DNA from: Paraburkholderia bryophila
GTDB taxonomy: Bacteria; Pseudomonadota; Gammaproteobacteria; Burkholderiales; Burkholderiaceae
DNA length: 64,000 nt
Assembly (NCBI RefSeq): GCF_013409255.1
Contig: NZ_JACCAS010000002.1
Coordinates: forward strand, 2,532,001 to 2,596,000
Direction of reading: 5' to 3'
Shown here: piece by piece, positions 50,215-58,546 of the stretch
Numbering within the stretch: position 1 is the first letter of the stretch
Layout of the letters: the number at the start of each line of letters is the position of its first letter
Notes under the pieces: generated by a model
Told to the model about the DNA's origin: nothing
Database searches by the model: none
What the model saw: only the letters and a program-made list of their open reading frames with translations
Program-made: the position numbers and the translations under genes

Positions 50215-50720
50215 GAATGCTTTTCTCCTCTATTTGTTATGGACGTCGATTCGGCCAATACGATTGCGTGTTCAACGTGTTCGCAACGCAATTGCAATGG
50301 GTCGAAACGGGGTGTCGTTTAATCCGCGCTATTCCGCTTCATCTATGGGAGATGAGCACGGCGGCGGCACGCGTTATCGACGAATGACCCGGGAAGGCGT
50401 TCGCAAAATGCTCGATGCCGGGATCACGCCGTTCTTATGACGCTCGCGGCTGGGAGCGGTCGAGTGGATGGCAGGCATGCCGGTGCTTTGCAAGGCTTCA
50501 TGATGAACTTCATAGGTCAGCAGTTAAGTTGGACTTGCTACACAAATGTCAATTTCAAAACTGCTTACTGATCGAGCTAATCGGAATGAACCGGATTAAT
50601 TCGCTTAATGCGAAACGAAAGTCAGGATATCGTAATAAAAATAAGACTCGCCTGCATCGAACTATTTTTAGACAGAACTGGAAGTGAGTTTAATCGCGCG
50701 ACTGACTTCGCAATGTCAAT
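50215..50720. other. Non-coding region between the glycogen operon and the LysR gene, partly A/T-rich
   Basis: About 500 bases. The part near 50220-50400 should hold the glycogen-operon promoter. The part at 50510-50740 is much A/T-richer than the rest of the window and contains short inverted pieces such as TTCGC/GCGAA. Forward frames here are unrecognised. Confidence 0.55.
50263..50292. promoter_or_regulatory. Inverted repeat upstream of the glycogen operon (candidate operator)
   Basis: ATTGCGT (50263-50269) and its exact complement ACGCAAT (50286-50292) stand 16 bases apart, about 50-80 bases before the alpha-glucosidase ATG. An overlapping 8-base palindrome GCAATTGC lies at 50288-50295. 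It has the size of an operator, but no regulator gene is adjacent. Confidence 0.4.
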
Positions 50721-51674
50721 TTATGTTAATCGTGCAGGGGGAATGTCAAATGGAATCCGCTGCCGGCAAACTGACAGTACGAGCTGACGCAACCAGCGAT
50801 GCACCGGGTCGACCTCCAGACGCGGATGCCACATCTGCGACACCGTGATTTTTTCGGTCGTCACGGGAAGGTCGAAGGCGAAGATGTCGTCGCCCGCGGG
50901 GTCGCGTTGCGGTTCCGTTCGACTCACCATGAACGACGCGGGCACGAGCGCCACCAGATCCGACGTTCGCGCCACCGCGAGTGCGGCGGGAAAGCTCGGC
51001 ACCACGGCCACGATGTTGCGTTCGAGACCGAGCGCGGCCAGCGCGTCATCGACCGGTCCGCGAGTGCACGCGCGCCGCGATGCGACGACGTGGCCGAATG
51101 CGACATAGCGTTCGGCGGTCACGTCTCCCTCCGTTGCCAACGGATGCCCCTTCCGGACTGCGCCGATAAAACGATCGCGGAACAGCGCCTGAACCCGCAC
51201 CTCGGGACCCATCTCGCCCAGCACCCCGATCTCGAGATCGGCCGAACCGTCGCGCAGCGGCGCGGCGGTCTTCTCGGCTTTCGGCATGAAGGAGAGGCAC
51301 ACGTGCGGTGCGAGCGAGGTTGCGGCGGCGATCAGCGCCGAGCCGAAGACTTCGACGAAACCGTCGTTGGCGCGAAGCGTGAAGGTGCGGCGTAACGTCG
51401 AGAAATCGGGTTCCGTCGCGGACGGGCGAAGCAGTGCGCGAGCCTCGTGAACCGTATTGCGCGTGCGTTCGCGAATGACTTCGGCATACGGCGTCAACAC
51501 CATCTCGCGACCCGCGCGGACCAGCAACGGATCGCCAGTCACGGCGCGCAGCCGGGTCAGCGTTCGGCTCATCGCGGAGGCGCTTAATCCCAGGCGGCGC
51601 GCGGCGCCTGCCACGCTGCCGTCCGTCAGCAGGGTATCGAGCGCAATCAGCAGGTTCAGGTCGGGTTCGGGCAT
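50721..51674 (-). CDS. LysR-family transcriptional regulator
   Basis: 317 residues. The helix-turn-helix is at the N-terminus (PDLNLLIALDTLLTDGSVAGAARRLGLSASAMSRTLTRLR, about 3-42), followed by the periplasmic-binding-like effector domain. Divergent from the SDR gene with a 154-base gap, so it most likely regulates that gene and itself; its inducer is unknown. ATG 51674 gives the standard N-terminus; another ATG five codons upstream is possible. Confidence 0.9.
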   Translation of the reverse strand: MPEPDLNLLIALDTLLTDGSVAGAARRLGLSASAMSRTLTRLRAVTGDPLLVRAGREMVLTPYAEVIRERTRNTVHEARALLRPSATEPDFSTLRRTFTLRANDGFVEVFGSALIAAATSLAPHVCLSFMPKAEKTAAPLRDGSADLEIGVLGEMGPEVRVQALFRDRFIGAVRKGHPLATEGDVTAERYVAFGHVVASRRACTRGPVDDALAALGLERNIVAVVPSFPAALAVARTSDLVALVPASFMVSRTEPQRDPAGDDIFAFDLPVTTEKITVSQMWHPRLEVDPVHRWLRQLVLSVCRQRIPFDIPPARLT

Positions 51675-51764
51675 GCTCGATCGTAACATCGGCGTTTGGG
51701 ACGAGGCGTTTCGTGCAGCTAATGAGTGCAGGCGGCGCGCCTTCCGCCGTGTGTCGCGCATCGA

Positions 51765-51770
51765 TATATT
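51765..51770 (+). promoter_or_regulatory. Possible -10 element for the SDR gene
   Basis: TATATT at 51765-51770 with a poor -35 candidate TTCCGC at 51742-51747, spacer 17. It lies in the LysR/SDR divergent gap, about 60 bases before the SDR start. Confidence 0.3.
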
Positions 51771-51828
51771 GAGTGGACCGGCTCGGCGCCGACAACGTCG
51801 GCGAGCCTCATTCACCAGGACCTATCTT

Positions 51829-52521
51829 ATGCAAATCACCTCTGCGCAGAAAACTGTGCTGCTAGTCGGCGCGTCTCGTGGCCTCGGTCTCGCGATGGCC
51901 GCGGAATACCTGAAGCGCGGATGGCGCGTGATCGCCACCGCGCGAGCTTCGTCGACGGACGGTCTTCGTCGACTCGGCGGTGCGCTGGAAATCGAAACGG
52001 TGGACATTACGCTTGCCGAGCAGGTCGCGGCGTTACGCGCGCGACTCGCCGGACGGCAACTCGACGTGCTGTTCGTCAACGCGGGGGTGAAGAACGACGA
52101 CCGCGAAACTATTGCCGACGTGTCGACGGATGAATTCATCCGCGTGATGGTGACGAACGCGCTCAGTCCGATGCGCGTGGTCGAGGCGTTTCAGGATCTC
52201 GTGCAGCCAAACGGCACGATCGGCGTGATGTCGTCGGGGCAGGGCAGCGTCACGAACAACGTCAACGGCAATTACGAGGTGTATCGCGGCAGCAAGGCCG
52301 CGCTGAACATGTTCATGCGCAGTTTCGCGGCGCGCCACGCCGACGACCCGCGAACCTTGCTATTGATGGCGCCGGGTTGGGTGCGAACCGACATGGGTGG
52401 ACCGGAAGCGCGCTTGAGTATCGAGGAAAGCATTCCGAACCTGTTGAACACGATCGACGCCTACGAAGGACGCTCAGGATTGCATTACCTCGACTATCTC
52501 GGTCGAGTGGTTCCGTGGTGA
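51829..52521 (+). CDS. Short-chain dehydrogenase/reductase
   Basis: 230 residues. NAD(P)-binding GASRGLGLA at 14-22, NAG at 84-86, catalytic Ser near 135-136 (MSSGQGS), and Y152/K156 in YRGSK. The sequence around the active site (VTNNVNGNYEVYRGSKAALNMF) and the short length fit the C-factor/CsgA-like SDR group. AGGA precedes the ATG. Divergent from the LysR gene, which probably controls it. Substrate unknown. Confidence 0.9.
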   Translation: MQITSAQKTVLLVGASRGLGLAMAAEYLKRGWRVIATARASSTDGLRRLGGALEIETVDITLAEQVAALRARLAGRQLDVLFVNAGVKNDDRETIADVSTDEFIRVMVTNALSPMRVVEAFQDLVQPNGTIGVMSSGQGSVTNNVNGNYEVYRGSKAALNMFMRSFAARHADDPRTLLLMAPGWVRTDMGGPEARLSIEESIPNLLNTIDAYEGRSGLHYLDYLGRVVPW

Positions 52522-52573
52522 GGCGACCGTCTGCTTGCTCGCCGGGCAAGGGCTACTGCGGCTACTGAGGCAA

Positions 52574-53125
52574 CTACTGAGGCGCGCTGCGCCCGGCCGT
52601 CTCCAGAATGGGCAACACCTCGCCGGCCCATTCGAGCCAACCGCGCTCCGTCATGATGCCGCCGCGCAAGACCGCATGCTGCAGCTTCTGCGCGATCGAC
52701 ATATCGCTCGCCGCAAAGTCGCGCTGTTCGATCTCGAGATAGGTGTCCAGCTTGGCCCGATGCTCGGCGATGAGCCGGCGTAATTCCCGATCCACCCCAT
52801 GCGGGCCGATGACGGACTCCGCCCTGAGCTTGATCAGCAGGGCGCGGCTCGCGTCGCCGTCTGTCGTGGGCTCCGACACCCAGCGCGCCAGTTCGTCCTG
52901 CCCCGGCGCCAGCACCTGGTACAGCCGGCGGCGGCGCTTGCCGCCTTCTTCGTCGTCGCTCGCGACGATCCAGCCCGCCTCGGCCATCCGCCCAAGTTCG
53001 CGATAAATCTGCTGATGACTGGCATGCCAGAAATAGCCGATGGATTTGTCGAAGCGCCGCGCAAGGTCGTAGCCGCTGGAAGGCTTTTCCAGCAGCGAAG
53101 TGAGGAGGGCGTGTTGAATGGACAT
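52574..53125 (-). CDS. PadR-family transcriptional regulator
   Basis: 183 residues. N-terminal winged helix (IQHALLTSLLEKPSSGYDLARRFD, then HASHQQIYRELGRMAEAGWI) with the PadR pattern, then basic beta wing (EEGGKRRRRLYQVLAPG) and a long C-terminal dimerisation helix region typical of the PadR-s2/Vir group. Many PadR proteins repress their own and neighbouring genes and release DNA on binding small phenolics or lipophiles. Two palindromes lie in the divergent gap to the NTF2-like gene. ATG 53125 is taken; ATG 53134 is possible. Confidence 0.92.
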   Translation of the reverse strand: MSIQHALLTSLLEKPSSGYDLARRFDKSIGYFWHASHQQIYRELGRMAEAGWIVASDDEEGGKRRRRLYQVLAPGQDELARWVSEPTTDGDASRALLIKLRAESVIGPHGVDRELRRLIAEHRAKLDTYLEIEQRDFAASDMSIAQKLQHAVLRGGIMTERGWLEWAGEVLPILETAGRSAPQ

Positions 53126-53165
53126 GGGCGCCATTTTAGCGGCTGCCGTGCAGGTCGCAAAACTT

Positions 53166-53183
53166 TATGCACTCAGTTGCATA
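53166..53183. promoter_or_regulatory. Candidate PadR operator 1
   Basis: Perfect palindrome TATGCA-N6-TGCATA in the padR/NTF2 divergent gap, 41 bases from a near copy. PadR proteins commonly bind paired palindromes of this size. Confidence 0.65.
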
Positions 53184-53206
53184 TCGTGCGGCATCCCGCT
53201 ATTCTT

Positions 53207-53224
53207 TATGCAACCAGTTGCGTA
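53207..53224. promoter_or_regulatory. Candidate PadR operator 2
   Basis: TATGCA-N6-TGCGTA, differing from operator 1 by one base in the right arm; both share the inner CAGT and the left flank CTT. It lies about 30 bases before the GTG of the NTF2-like gene. Confidence 0.65.
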
Positions 53225-53254
53225 TTGATAAACGCCTATCCCCAGGAGACCGAC

Positions 53255-53698
53255 GTGGAAGCACACCCCTTATCCGAAGCCGCGCAGCGCACGCTGTCGG
53301 CCTGGCACGACCTTTTGCAACGCAATGCGATGGACGAGCTGGATCCGCTGCTGTCCGACAGCATCGTGTTTCGCTCGCCGGTTGCGCACACGTCCTATCC
53401 GGGCAAAGCGGCCATCCGGCTGATCTTGAAAACGGTCAACGGCGTGTTCCGCCAATTCGAGTACCACCGCCGTTTCGTCAGCGAAGACGGCCGTAGCGTG
53501 GTGCTGGAATTCAGCGCCGAAGTCGACGGCAAATCGCTTAAAGGCATCGACATGCTGCGCTTCGACGAGCACGGCAAGATCGAGGAATTCGAGGTCATGG
53601 TGCGTCCCATGAGCGGCCTGCAGGCGCTGGCGGCTCAGATGGGGGCGCAACTGGCATCGGCCCAGGCCTTGCTGAGCGGCAAGAGCGCCGCGGTCTGA
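53255..53698 (+). CDS. NTF2-like / SnoaL-type protein
   Basis: 147 residues. The cone-shaped fold of nuclear transport factor 2 is suggested by AWHDLLQRNAMDELDPLLSDSIVFRSP (about 14-40), EFSAEVDGKSLKGIDMLRFDEHGKIEEFEVMVRP (about 89-122) and the closing helix. Such proteins are small isomerases, hydrolases or ligand-binding proteins. GTG at 53255 has AGGAG seven bases upstream. It is divergent from padR and probably repressed by it, with the flavin-dependent gene following on the same strand. Confidence 0.85.
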   Translation: MEAHPLSEAAQRTLSAWHDLLQRNAMDELDPLLSDSIVFRSPVAHTSYPGKAAIRLILKTVNGVFRQFEYHRRFVSEDGRSVVLEFSAEVDGKSLKGIDMLRFDEHGKIEEFEVMVRPMSGLQALAAQMGAQLASAQALLSGKSAAV

Positions 53699-53836
53699 GC
53701 GGCCGCACTCCCGCTTTGCCGACACCACGGCTGGTTGCCGAACCTGCTGCCGAACTTGCTGCCGGTTTTCTGCCGGGCCGCTGCCGGGTCGTTGCCGGCA
53801 AGCACTGAACATCGTTCCTTCCTTGTAGGAAAACTC

Positions 53837-54823
53837 ATGTCCTTACCCGCCATACTCAAAGGCCGCCTCGCGCTGCCGATGATCTGCTCGCCGCTGTTCA
53901 TCATCTCCAACCCCGAGCTCGTGATCGCACAATGCAAGGCCGGTGTCGTCGGCTCGTTCCCGGCCCTCAACGCCCGGCCTGGACCGGTGCTGGAGGAATG
54001 GCTGGCGCGCATCACGAATGAGCTGGCCGAGCACGACGCCCGTCATCCGGAGCGGCCGGCCGCGCCGTTCGCGGTCAATCAGATCGTGCATAAGTCGAAC
54101 AACCGGCTGGAGCACGATCTCGAGCTGTGCGCCAGATACAAGGTGCCGATCACCATCACGTCGCTCGGCGCGCGTGAGGACGTGAACCGTTCGGTGCATG
54201 CGTACGGCGGCATCGTGTTGCACGACGTGATCGACAATACGTTCGCGAAGAAAGCGATCGACAAAGGCGCGGACGGCCTGATCGCGGTCGCAGCGGGTGC
54301 CGGTGGACATGCCGGCCGGCTGTCGCCGTTCGCACTGCTGCACGAGATCCGCGAATGGTTCGACGGCCCGTTAGCGCTGTCCGGCGCGATCGCCAGCGGC
54401 GATGCGATCCTCGCCGCGCAGGCGGCCGGCGCCGATCTGGCCTATATCGGCTCGGCCTTTATCGCGACGTCGGAAGCCAATGCGGACGAGCGCTACAAGC
54501 AGATGATCGTCGACAGCACGGCCGCGGACATCGTGTATTCCAATCTGTTTACCGGCGTGCATGGCAACTACCTGCGCCACAGCATCGCCAACGCCGGGCT
54601 CGATCCGGATGCGCTGCCGGAGTCCGATCCGTCCAGCATGAACTTCAGCGCCGAGAACATCAGCAAGGCCAAGGCATGGCGCGACATCTGGGGCGCCGGC
54701 CAGGGCGTCGGCGCGGTCAAGCGGGTCATGCCCGCGGCCGAACTGGTGGCGAGTTTCGTCGATGAATACCAGGCCGCGCGCAACCGCCTGGAGCTCGCTG
54801 CCGGGCTGGTCCGCGCCCTCTGA
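53837..54823 (+). CDS. NAD(P)H-dependent flavin oxidoreductase / nitronate monooxygenase-like
   Basis: 328 residues. FMN-dependent TIM-barrel related to 2-nitropropane dioxygenase: LPMICSPLFIISNPELVIAQCKAGVVGSFP (about 12-41), then VAAGAGGHAGRLSPFALLHEI (about 154-174), ALSGAIASGDAILAAQAAGADLAYIGSAF (about 181-209). The GGHAGR motif is the FMN phosphate/substrate region. It could oxidise nitronates or reduce quinone-like compounds. AGGA precedes the ATG. It lies in the same direction as the NTF2-like gene, possibly in the same PadR-controlled unit, and ends at a terminator. Confidence 0.9.
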   Translation: MSLPAILKGRLALPMICSPLFIISNPELVIAQCKAGVVGSFPALNARPGPVLEEWLARITNELAEHDARHPERPAAPFAVNQIVHKSNNRLEHDLELCARYKVPITITSLGAREDVNRSVHAYGGIVLHDVIDNTFAKKAIDKGADGLIAVAAGAGGHAGRLSPFALLHEIREWFDGPLALSGAIASGDAILAAQAAGADLAYIGSAFIATSEANADERYKQMIVDSTAADIVYSNLFTGVHGNYLRHSIANAGLDPDALPESDPSSMNFSAENISKAKAWRDIWGAGQGVGAVKRVMPAAELVASFVDEYQAARNRLELAAGLVRAL

Positions 54824-54838
54824 GGCGAGCAGAAAGTG

Positions 54839-54862
54839 AAAAACGCCCCGTAGGGCGTTTTT
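54839..54862. terminator. Bidirectional terminator after the flavin oxidoreductase gene
   Basis: Ten-bp stem AAAAACGCCC / GGGCGTTTTT with a four-base loop, the two outer ends being A5 and T5. It separates this gene from the convergent porin. Confidence 0.9.
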
Positions 54863-54914
54863 CCTGAATCTCGAACCGGCAAGGCGCTGACGCTCCTCGC
54901 CGGCAAAGACTCGC

Positions 54915-56075
54915 TTAGAACTTGTGACGGATACCGACGCGGAACGCCAGTTGGTTGTCAGCCGTGCCCGAGTTACCGAAGTAGCTCGTGCTCGAACCGA
55001 TCTGTGCTGCCAGATTCGACGAACCGACGCGGCCCGAAGCGATCTGGTAGATGCCCAGTGCGTACACGTCCGTACGCTTGCTCAGCGCGTAGTCGAGGCT
55101 CAGGTCGCCCTGGTTGAAGTGACCCGTGTTCGAGCCGCTCAGGTGCATGTACGTGTAGCCCGCGCCTGCCGTCAGAGCCGGCGTGAATGCGTACTTCGCG
55201 CCTGCTTCATACGCTGCGAACGTCGTGGACGCACCCGTGATCGGCGAGAAGTGCGTGTTGGTGTACAACGCCCACAGCGTCGCTGCGCCGATCGAGTAAC
55301 GGCCGCCAACGCCGAACGTACGCAGATCGCGCACGGTGTTGAGCGTCAGGTTCGAGATAGCCGTCGAGAAGATCGGCGATGCCTGGCCCGGGTAACGGAT
55401 GTCCGTGTACGCTGCGCCGACGCCGAACGGGCCGTTTGCGTAGTTCACGCCGAAGCTGTAAGCACGCGACGAACCTGCCACCGATGCCGTTGCCGGGCCC
55501 GTTGCCGGTGCGCCTGCGAATGCGCCAGCCTGGTTCGAGAAGCCGTACATCGCGCCGAAGGTCAGGCCCGCGAAATTCGCGCTGCTGAACTTGACTGCGT
55601 TGTTGATACGGCTCGACGTCAGTTGGTCGATGTCGTTGATGTGGTAAGCGTAGTTACCCGCGACGGTCTGGCCGCCGGTCGAGTAGTTGCCACCCAGATA
55701 GTCGGTCGAGAACGAGTACTGGCGACCGAACGTCACCGAACCGACGTTGTTTTGCGACAGACCGACATAAGCTTGACGGCCGAACAACGCGCCGCCCTGG
55801 CCGAGCGTGCCGTTGCCGCTGTTGAAGCCGCTTTCCAACACGAACAGCGCCTTCAGGCCGCCACCCAGATCTTCGGTGCCGCGCAGGCCCCAACGGCTGC
55901 CTTGAGCGACGCCGTCGTCGTACTTGACGAGGTTGTCGTGACCGCTTGCGGTCTTCGAGTTGTTGGCGTAGCTGATACCTGCGTCGATCAGGCCATACAG
56001 CGTGACGCTGCTTTGTGCGTGAGCGGCGGAAGCGAAGACTGCGAGCGTAGCGGCGGCAAATACTTTCTTGTTCAA
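54915..56075 (-). CDS. Gram-negative porin, Burkholderia type
   Basis: 386 residues. Signal peptide MNKKVFAAATLAVFASAAHA, then SSVTLYGLIDAGISY, the standard start of Burkholderia trimeric 16-strand porins (OpcP/Omp38-like), RWGLRGTEDLGGGLKALFVLE, many aromatic strand ends and a final RVGIRHKF ending in Phe, as needed for outer-membrane assembly. It makes water-filled diffusion channels. Start is a TTG at 56075, seven bases after GGAG; no ATG exists nearby and the resulting N-terminus is perfect for the family. A strong terminator lies downstream. Confidence 0.95.
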   Translation of the reverse strand: MNKKVFAAATLAVFASAAHAQSSVTLYGLIDAGISYANNSKTASGHDNLVKYDDGVAQGSRWGLRGTEDLGGGLKALFVLESGFNSGNGTLGQGGALFGRQAYVGLSQNNVGSVTFGRQYSFSTDYLGGNYSTGGQTVAGNYAYHINDIDQLTSSRINNAVKFSSANFAGLTFGAMYGFSNQAGAFAGAPATGPATASVAGSSRAYSFGVNYANGPFGVGAAYTDIRYPGQASPIFSTAISNLTLNTVRDLRTFGVGGRYSIGAATLWALYTNTHFSPITGASTTFAAYEAGAKYAFTPALTAGAGYTYMHLSGSNTGHFNQGDLSLDYALSKRTDVYALGIYQIASGRVGSSNLAAQIGSSTSYFGNSGTADNQLAFRVGIRHKF

Positions 56076-56374
56076 GACTTTCTCCGGATAAAAAATTGAG
56101 CGATCGCCAAGCCCAGCTCTTTGGCAAGGTCGTGCGATGGGCCGAAATTTAAGGGAACGCAGAGTAAGGTATGTGACAGGTTTGCTTATTTTTGAAATCT
56201 GTCGCGCCGGCGCGACACTCACATAGCGTTGCAAGGCGAATTCGCACAAGCCACGCTGCGTATAAGCTTTTTCACTTTTCGCCATCTAAGCGTGTGAAAA
56301 ACGATTGGTTTTCCGGGCGGTTAGCGCATGCGACGATGCGCCCCTACCAATCACATCGCCCGTGGGGAAAACGT

Positions 56375-57181
56375 ATGCAACGCCGGACAATCATCCAGAA
56401 TCTGCTCGCAATCGCCGCCATTTCGCTGACGGCAACGTTGGCGCAAGCCGCGGACAAGGAACTCAGGATCGGCACGATGAGCGGCCCGGATGCGCAGATC
56501 TGGTCGGTCGTGACCAAAGTCGCGGCGCGCGAAGGTCTGAACGTGAAGGTGATCGAGTTCAACGACTACGTGCAGCCGAACGCCGCGCTCGACTCGGGCG
56601 ATCTCGACGCCAACGGATTTCAGCATCAGCCGTTTCTGGACAGCCAGATCAAGCAGCGCGGCTACAAGATCGTCAACGTCGGCCTGACCTACGTCTCGCC
56701 GATGGGCTTCTATTCGAAGAAACTGAAGTCGCTCAAGGACTTGCCGGAAGGCGCGAAGGTCGGCATCCAGAACGATCCGTCGAACGGCAACCGCGCGTTG
56801 CTGCTGTTGCAGAAGTACGGTGTGATCAAGCTGAAGCCGGGCGTCGGCACGAACGGCGTCAACGCGACGCCGCTCGACGTCGTCGAGAATCCGAAGAAGA
56901 TCAAGCTGGTCGAACTGGATGCCGCGCAACTGCCGCGCGCGCTCGACGATCTGGACGCGGCGTCGATCAACACCGACTACGCGGTCAAGGCCAGCCTGCA
57001 GCCGACCAAAGACGCGATCGCGATCGAAGACCTGAAAGGCCCATATGCGAATCTGATCGCCGTGCGCGTGCAGGACCGCAACCAGCCGTGGGTGAAGAAG
57101 CTGGTCGCGGCGTATGAGTCGGATGAAGTGCGCAAGTACATCGACACGCAGTTCAAAGGCGCGATTATTCCGGCGTTCTGA
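56375..57181 (+). CDS. MetQ/NlpA-family substrate-binding protein
   Basis: 268 residues. Periplasmic binding protein related to MetQ (D-methionine): KELRIGTMSGPDAQIWSVVTKVA follows the signal peptide; FQHQPFLDSQIKQRGYKIVNVG and VGIQNDPSNGNRALLLLQKYG are typical landmarks. The signal peptide ends LAQA and lacks the lipobox Cys of classical MetQ. No metN or metI permease gene is adjacent, so the protein is an orphan binding subunit. ATG 56375 is preceded by GGGG; upstream extension is not supported. Confidence 0.88.
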   Translation: MQRRTIIQNLLAIAAISLTATLAQAADKELRIGTMSGPDAQIWSVVTKVAAREGLNVKVIEFNDYVQPNAALDSGDLDANGFQHQPFLDSQIKQRGYKIVNVGLTYVSPMGFYSKKLKSLKDLPEGAKVGIQNDPSNGNRALLLLQKYGVIKLKPGVGTNGVNATPLDVVENPKKIKLVELDAAQLPRALDDLDAASINTDYAVKASLQPTKDAIAIEDLKGPYANLIAVRVQDRNQPWVKKLVAAYESDEVRKYIDTQFKGAIIPAF

Positions 57182-57183
57182 GC

Positions 57184-58299
57184 CTAGTTGCTCAGCAACG
57201 AGCCGCTTCTAAACGCCGTCGCGCCGGCAATCCGCGCGAACTCCAGCCCGGCCGTCGCGAAACGCGTCAGATGCCGCGCGTACAGCACGCCGGCCACGCT
57301 GCTCTTCAACGTGACGACGCGATCTGTCAGCGGGTCGACGATGTCGGCGATTTCGTGGCCAACGTCGACCCAGGTGCCGACTTCGCAGCGGTACACCAGC
57401 ACGCCGCTGATCGGCGCGACGATCGGCTCGGCGCCGGCCAGCGGCGTGGCGGCGAATTCGAGCGGCGGCAGCGGGGCGGCCGTGCCGTCGATCACGCCGC
57501 GCGAGGTCAGATACTCGACGATCGCCTGCGCGTCGCGCTCGGCGTACTCGTACGACACCTCGCGCTGGCCGCGCAGTTCGATCGTGACCGAGATCGAGCC
57601 GTTCGGAATCGGGAAGCGCTCGCCGAAACGGCCACGCAGATCCGACCAGCAGAAGCTGTGAATTTCGTCGAACGGGTTGCCCACCGAATTGAGCGCCAGC
57701 AGCGAGGCCTTCGCGTCCAGATAGCGCGCGAGCGGCTCGACTTCCGGCCACAGGTCGGGGTTCGTGTAGAGGTGCAGCGCGGCTTCCCAGTCGCAATGCA
57801 GATCGAGCACGACGTCGGCGTCGTACGAGAGCTTTTGCAGCGCCAGACGTTGCGATTCGAGTTCGGTTGCCGGCTTTTGCGCGTCGAGCGCTTCACGCAT
57901 GGCCGTGCGGATGGCGCTGCGGTTGGCGTCGACGTCGTCGCTCAGACGCGACTCGATCACCGGTTGCACCAGCGCCGACAGATCGTGGAAATTGCGGTTG
58001 AAGTTCTGCGCGGTGTTGGTCTCGAAGCGGCCCGTCAGATGGCCTAGAAAGTGCTGATTCAGGCCGATCGGGTTGGCCACCGGCACGATCACGACTTCGC
58101 CGCGCACCTTGCCGGCGGCTTCCAGCGCGGCCAGCTTGCGGCGCAGTTCCCACGACACCAGCATGCCGGGCAACTCGTCGGCGTGCAGCGACGACTGGAT
58201 ATAAATCTTCTGCCCGCCGCCGGAACCGTAATGAAAACTCGTCAGGTTACGGGCAGTGCCGAGCGTCGGGGCAATCAGCGGATGGGTTTGGGTTTGCAT
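57184..58299 (-). CDS. Succinylglutamate desuccinylase/aspartoacylase-family zinc deacylase
   Basis: 371 residues. M14-like zinc enzyme: LHADELPG gives H39 and E42, LDLHCD supplies H168 and IELRGQ contains the catalytic E241. The C-terminal 100 residues form a barrel-sandwich-like domain (IVAPISGVLVYRCEVGTWVDVG). It should hydrolyse N-acyl amino acids or related amides; its substrate is unknown. It lies downstream of the Arg/Lys-type binding protein gene in the same direction, suggesting amino acid catabolism. ATG 58299 follows a weak site. Confidence 0.87.
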   Translation of the reverse strand: MQTQTHPLIAPTLGTARNLTSFHYGSGGGQKIYIQSSLHADELPGMLVSWELRRKLAALEAAGKVRGEVVIVPVANPIGLNQHFLGHLTGRFETNTAQNFNRNFHDLSALVQPVIESRLSDDVDANRSAIRTAMREALDAQKPATELESQRLALQKLSYDADVVLDLHCDWEAALHLYTNPDLWPEVEPLARYLDAKASLLALNSVGNPFDEIHSFCWSDLRGRFGERFPIPNGSISVTIELRGQREVSYEYAERDAQAIVEYLTSRGVIDGTAAPLPPLEFAATPLAGAEPIVAPISGVLVYRCEVGTWVDVGHEIADIVDPLTDRVVTLKSSVAGVLYARHLTRFATAGLEFARIAGATAFRSGSLLSN

Positions 58300-58472
58300 G
58301 GTCTTCGGAGTCGCGGGCAAGCGAGGCGTGCCGCGCTATGTCGTTGATTTCAGTGGAAAAGCAGGTTGGGCAGCAAGGCAAAAGCAACGCGGAGGCAGCG
58401 CGCTTCACGCGCCTCGACCGCACGATCTTAGCCGATCCGACGCATGGCGTGGGTCGACCGGGCGGCACAAAC

Positions 58473-58505
58473 GAAACGGGCCCCGCGTGTGGCGGAGCCC
58501 GTTTC
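58473..58505 (-). terminator. Hairpin downstream of the Arg/Lys-type binding protein gene
   Basis: Nine-bp stem GAAACGGGC / GCCCGTTTC (58473-58481 and 58497-58505) with inner CCGC/GCGG pairing. It has no long T tract in the reverse direction, so readthrough to the deacylase gene is possible. Confidence 0.6.
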
Positions 58506-58546
58506 CTGCAAGCCGGCACGCGCGCCGTCAGGCGCGCGGGAAGGGC

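Noticed and set aside
50346..50687. Two small forward ORFs (31-90 codons) in the A/T-rich gap
   Set aside because: No homology and atypical codon use; the start has no good ribosome site.
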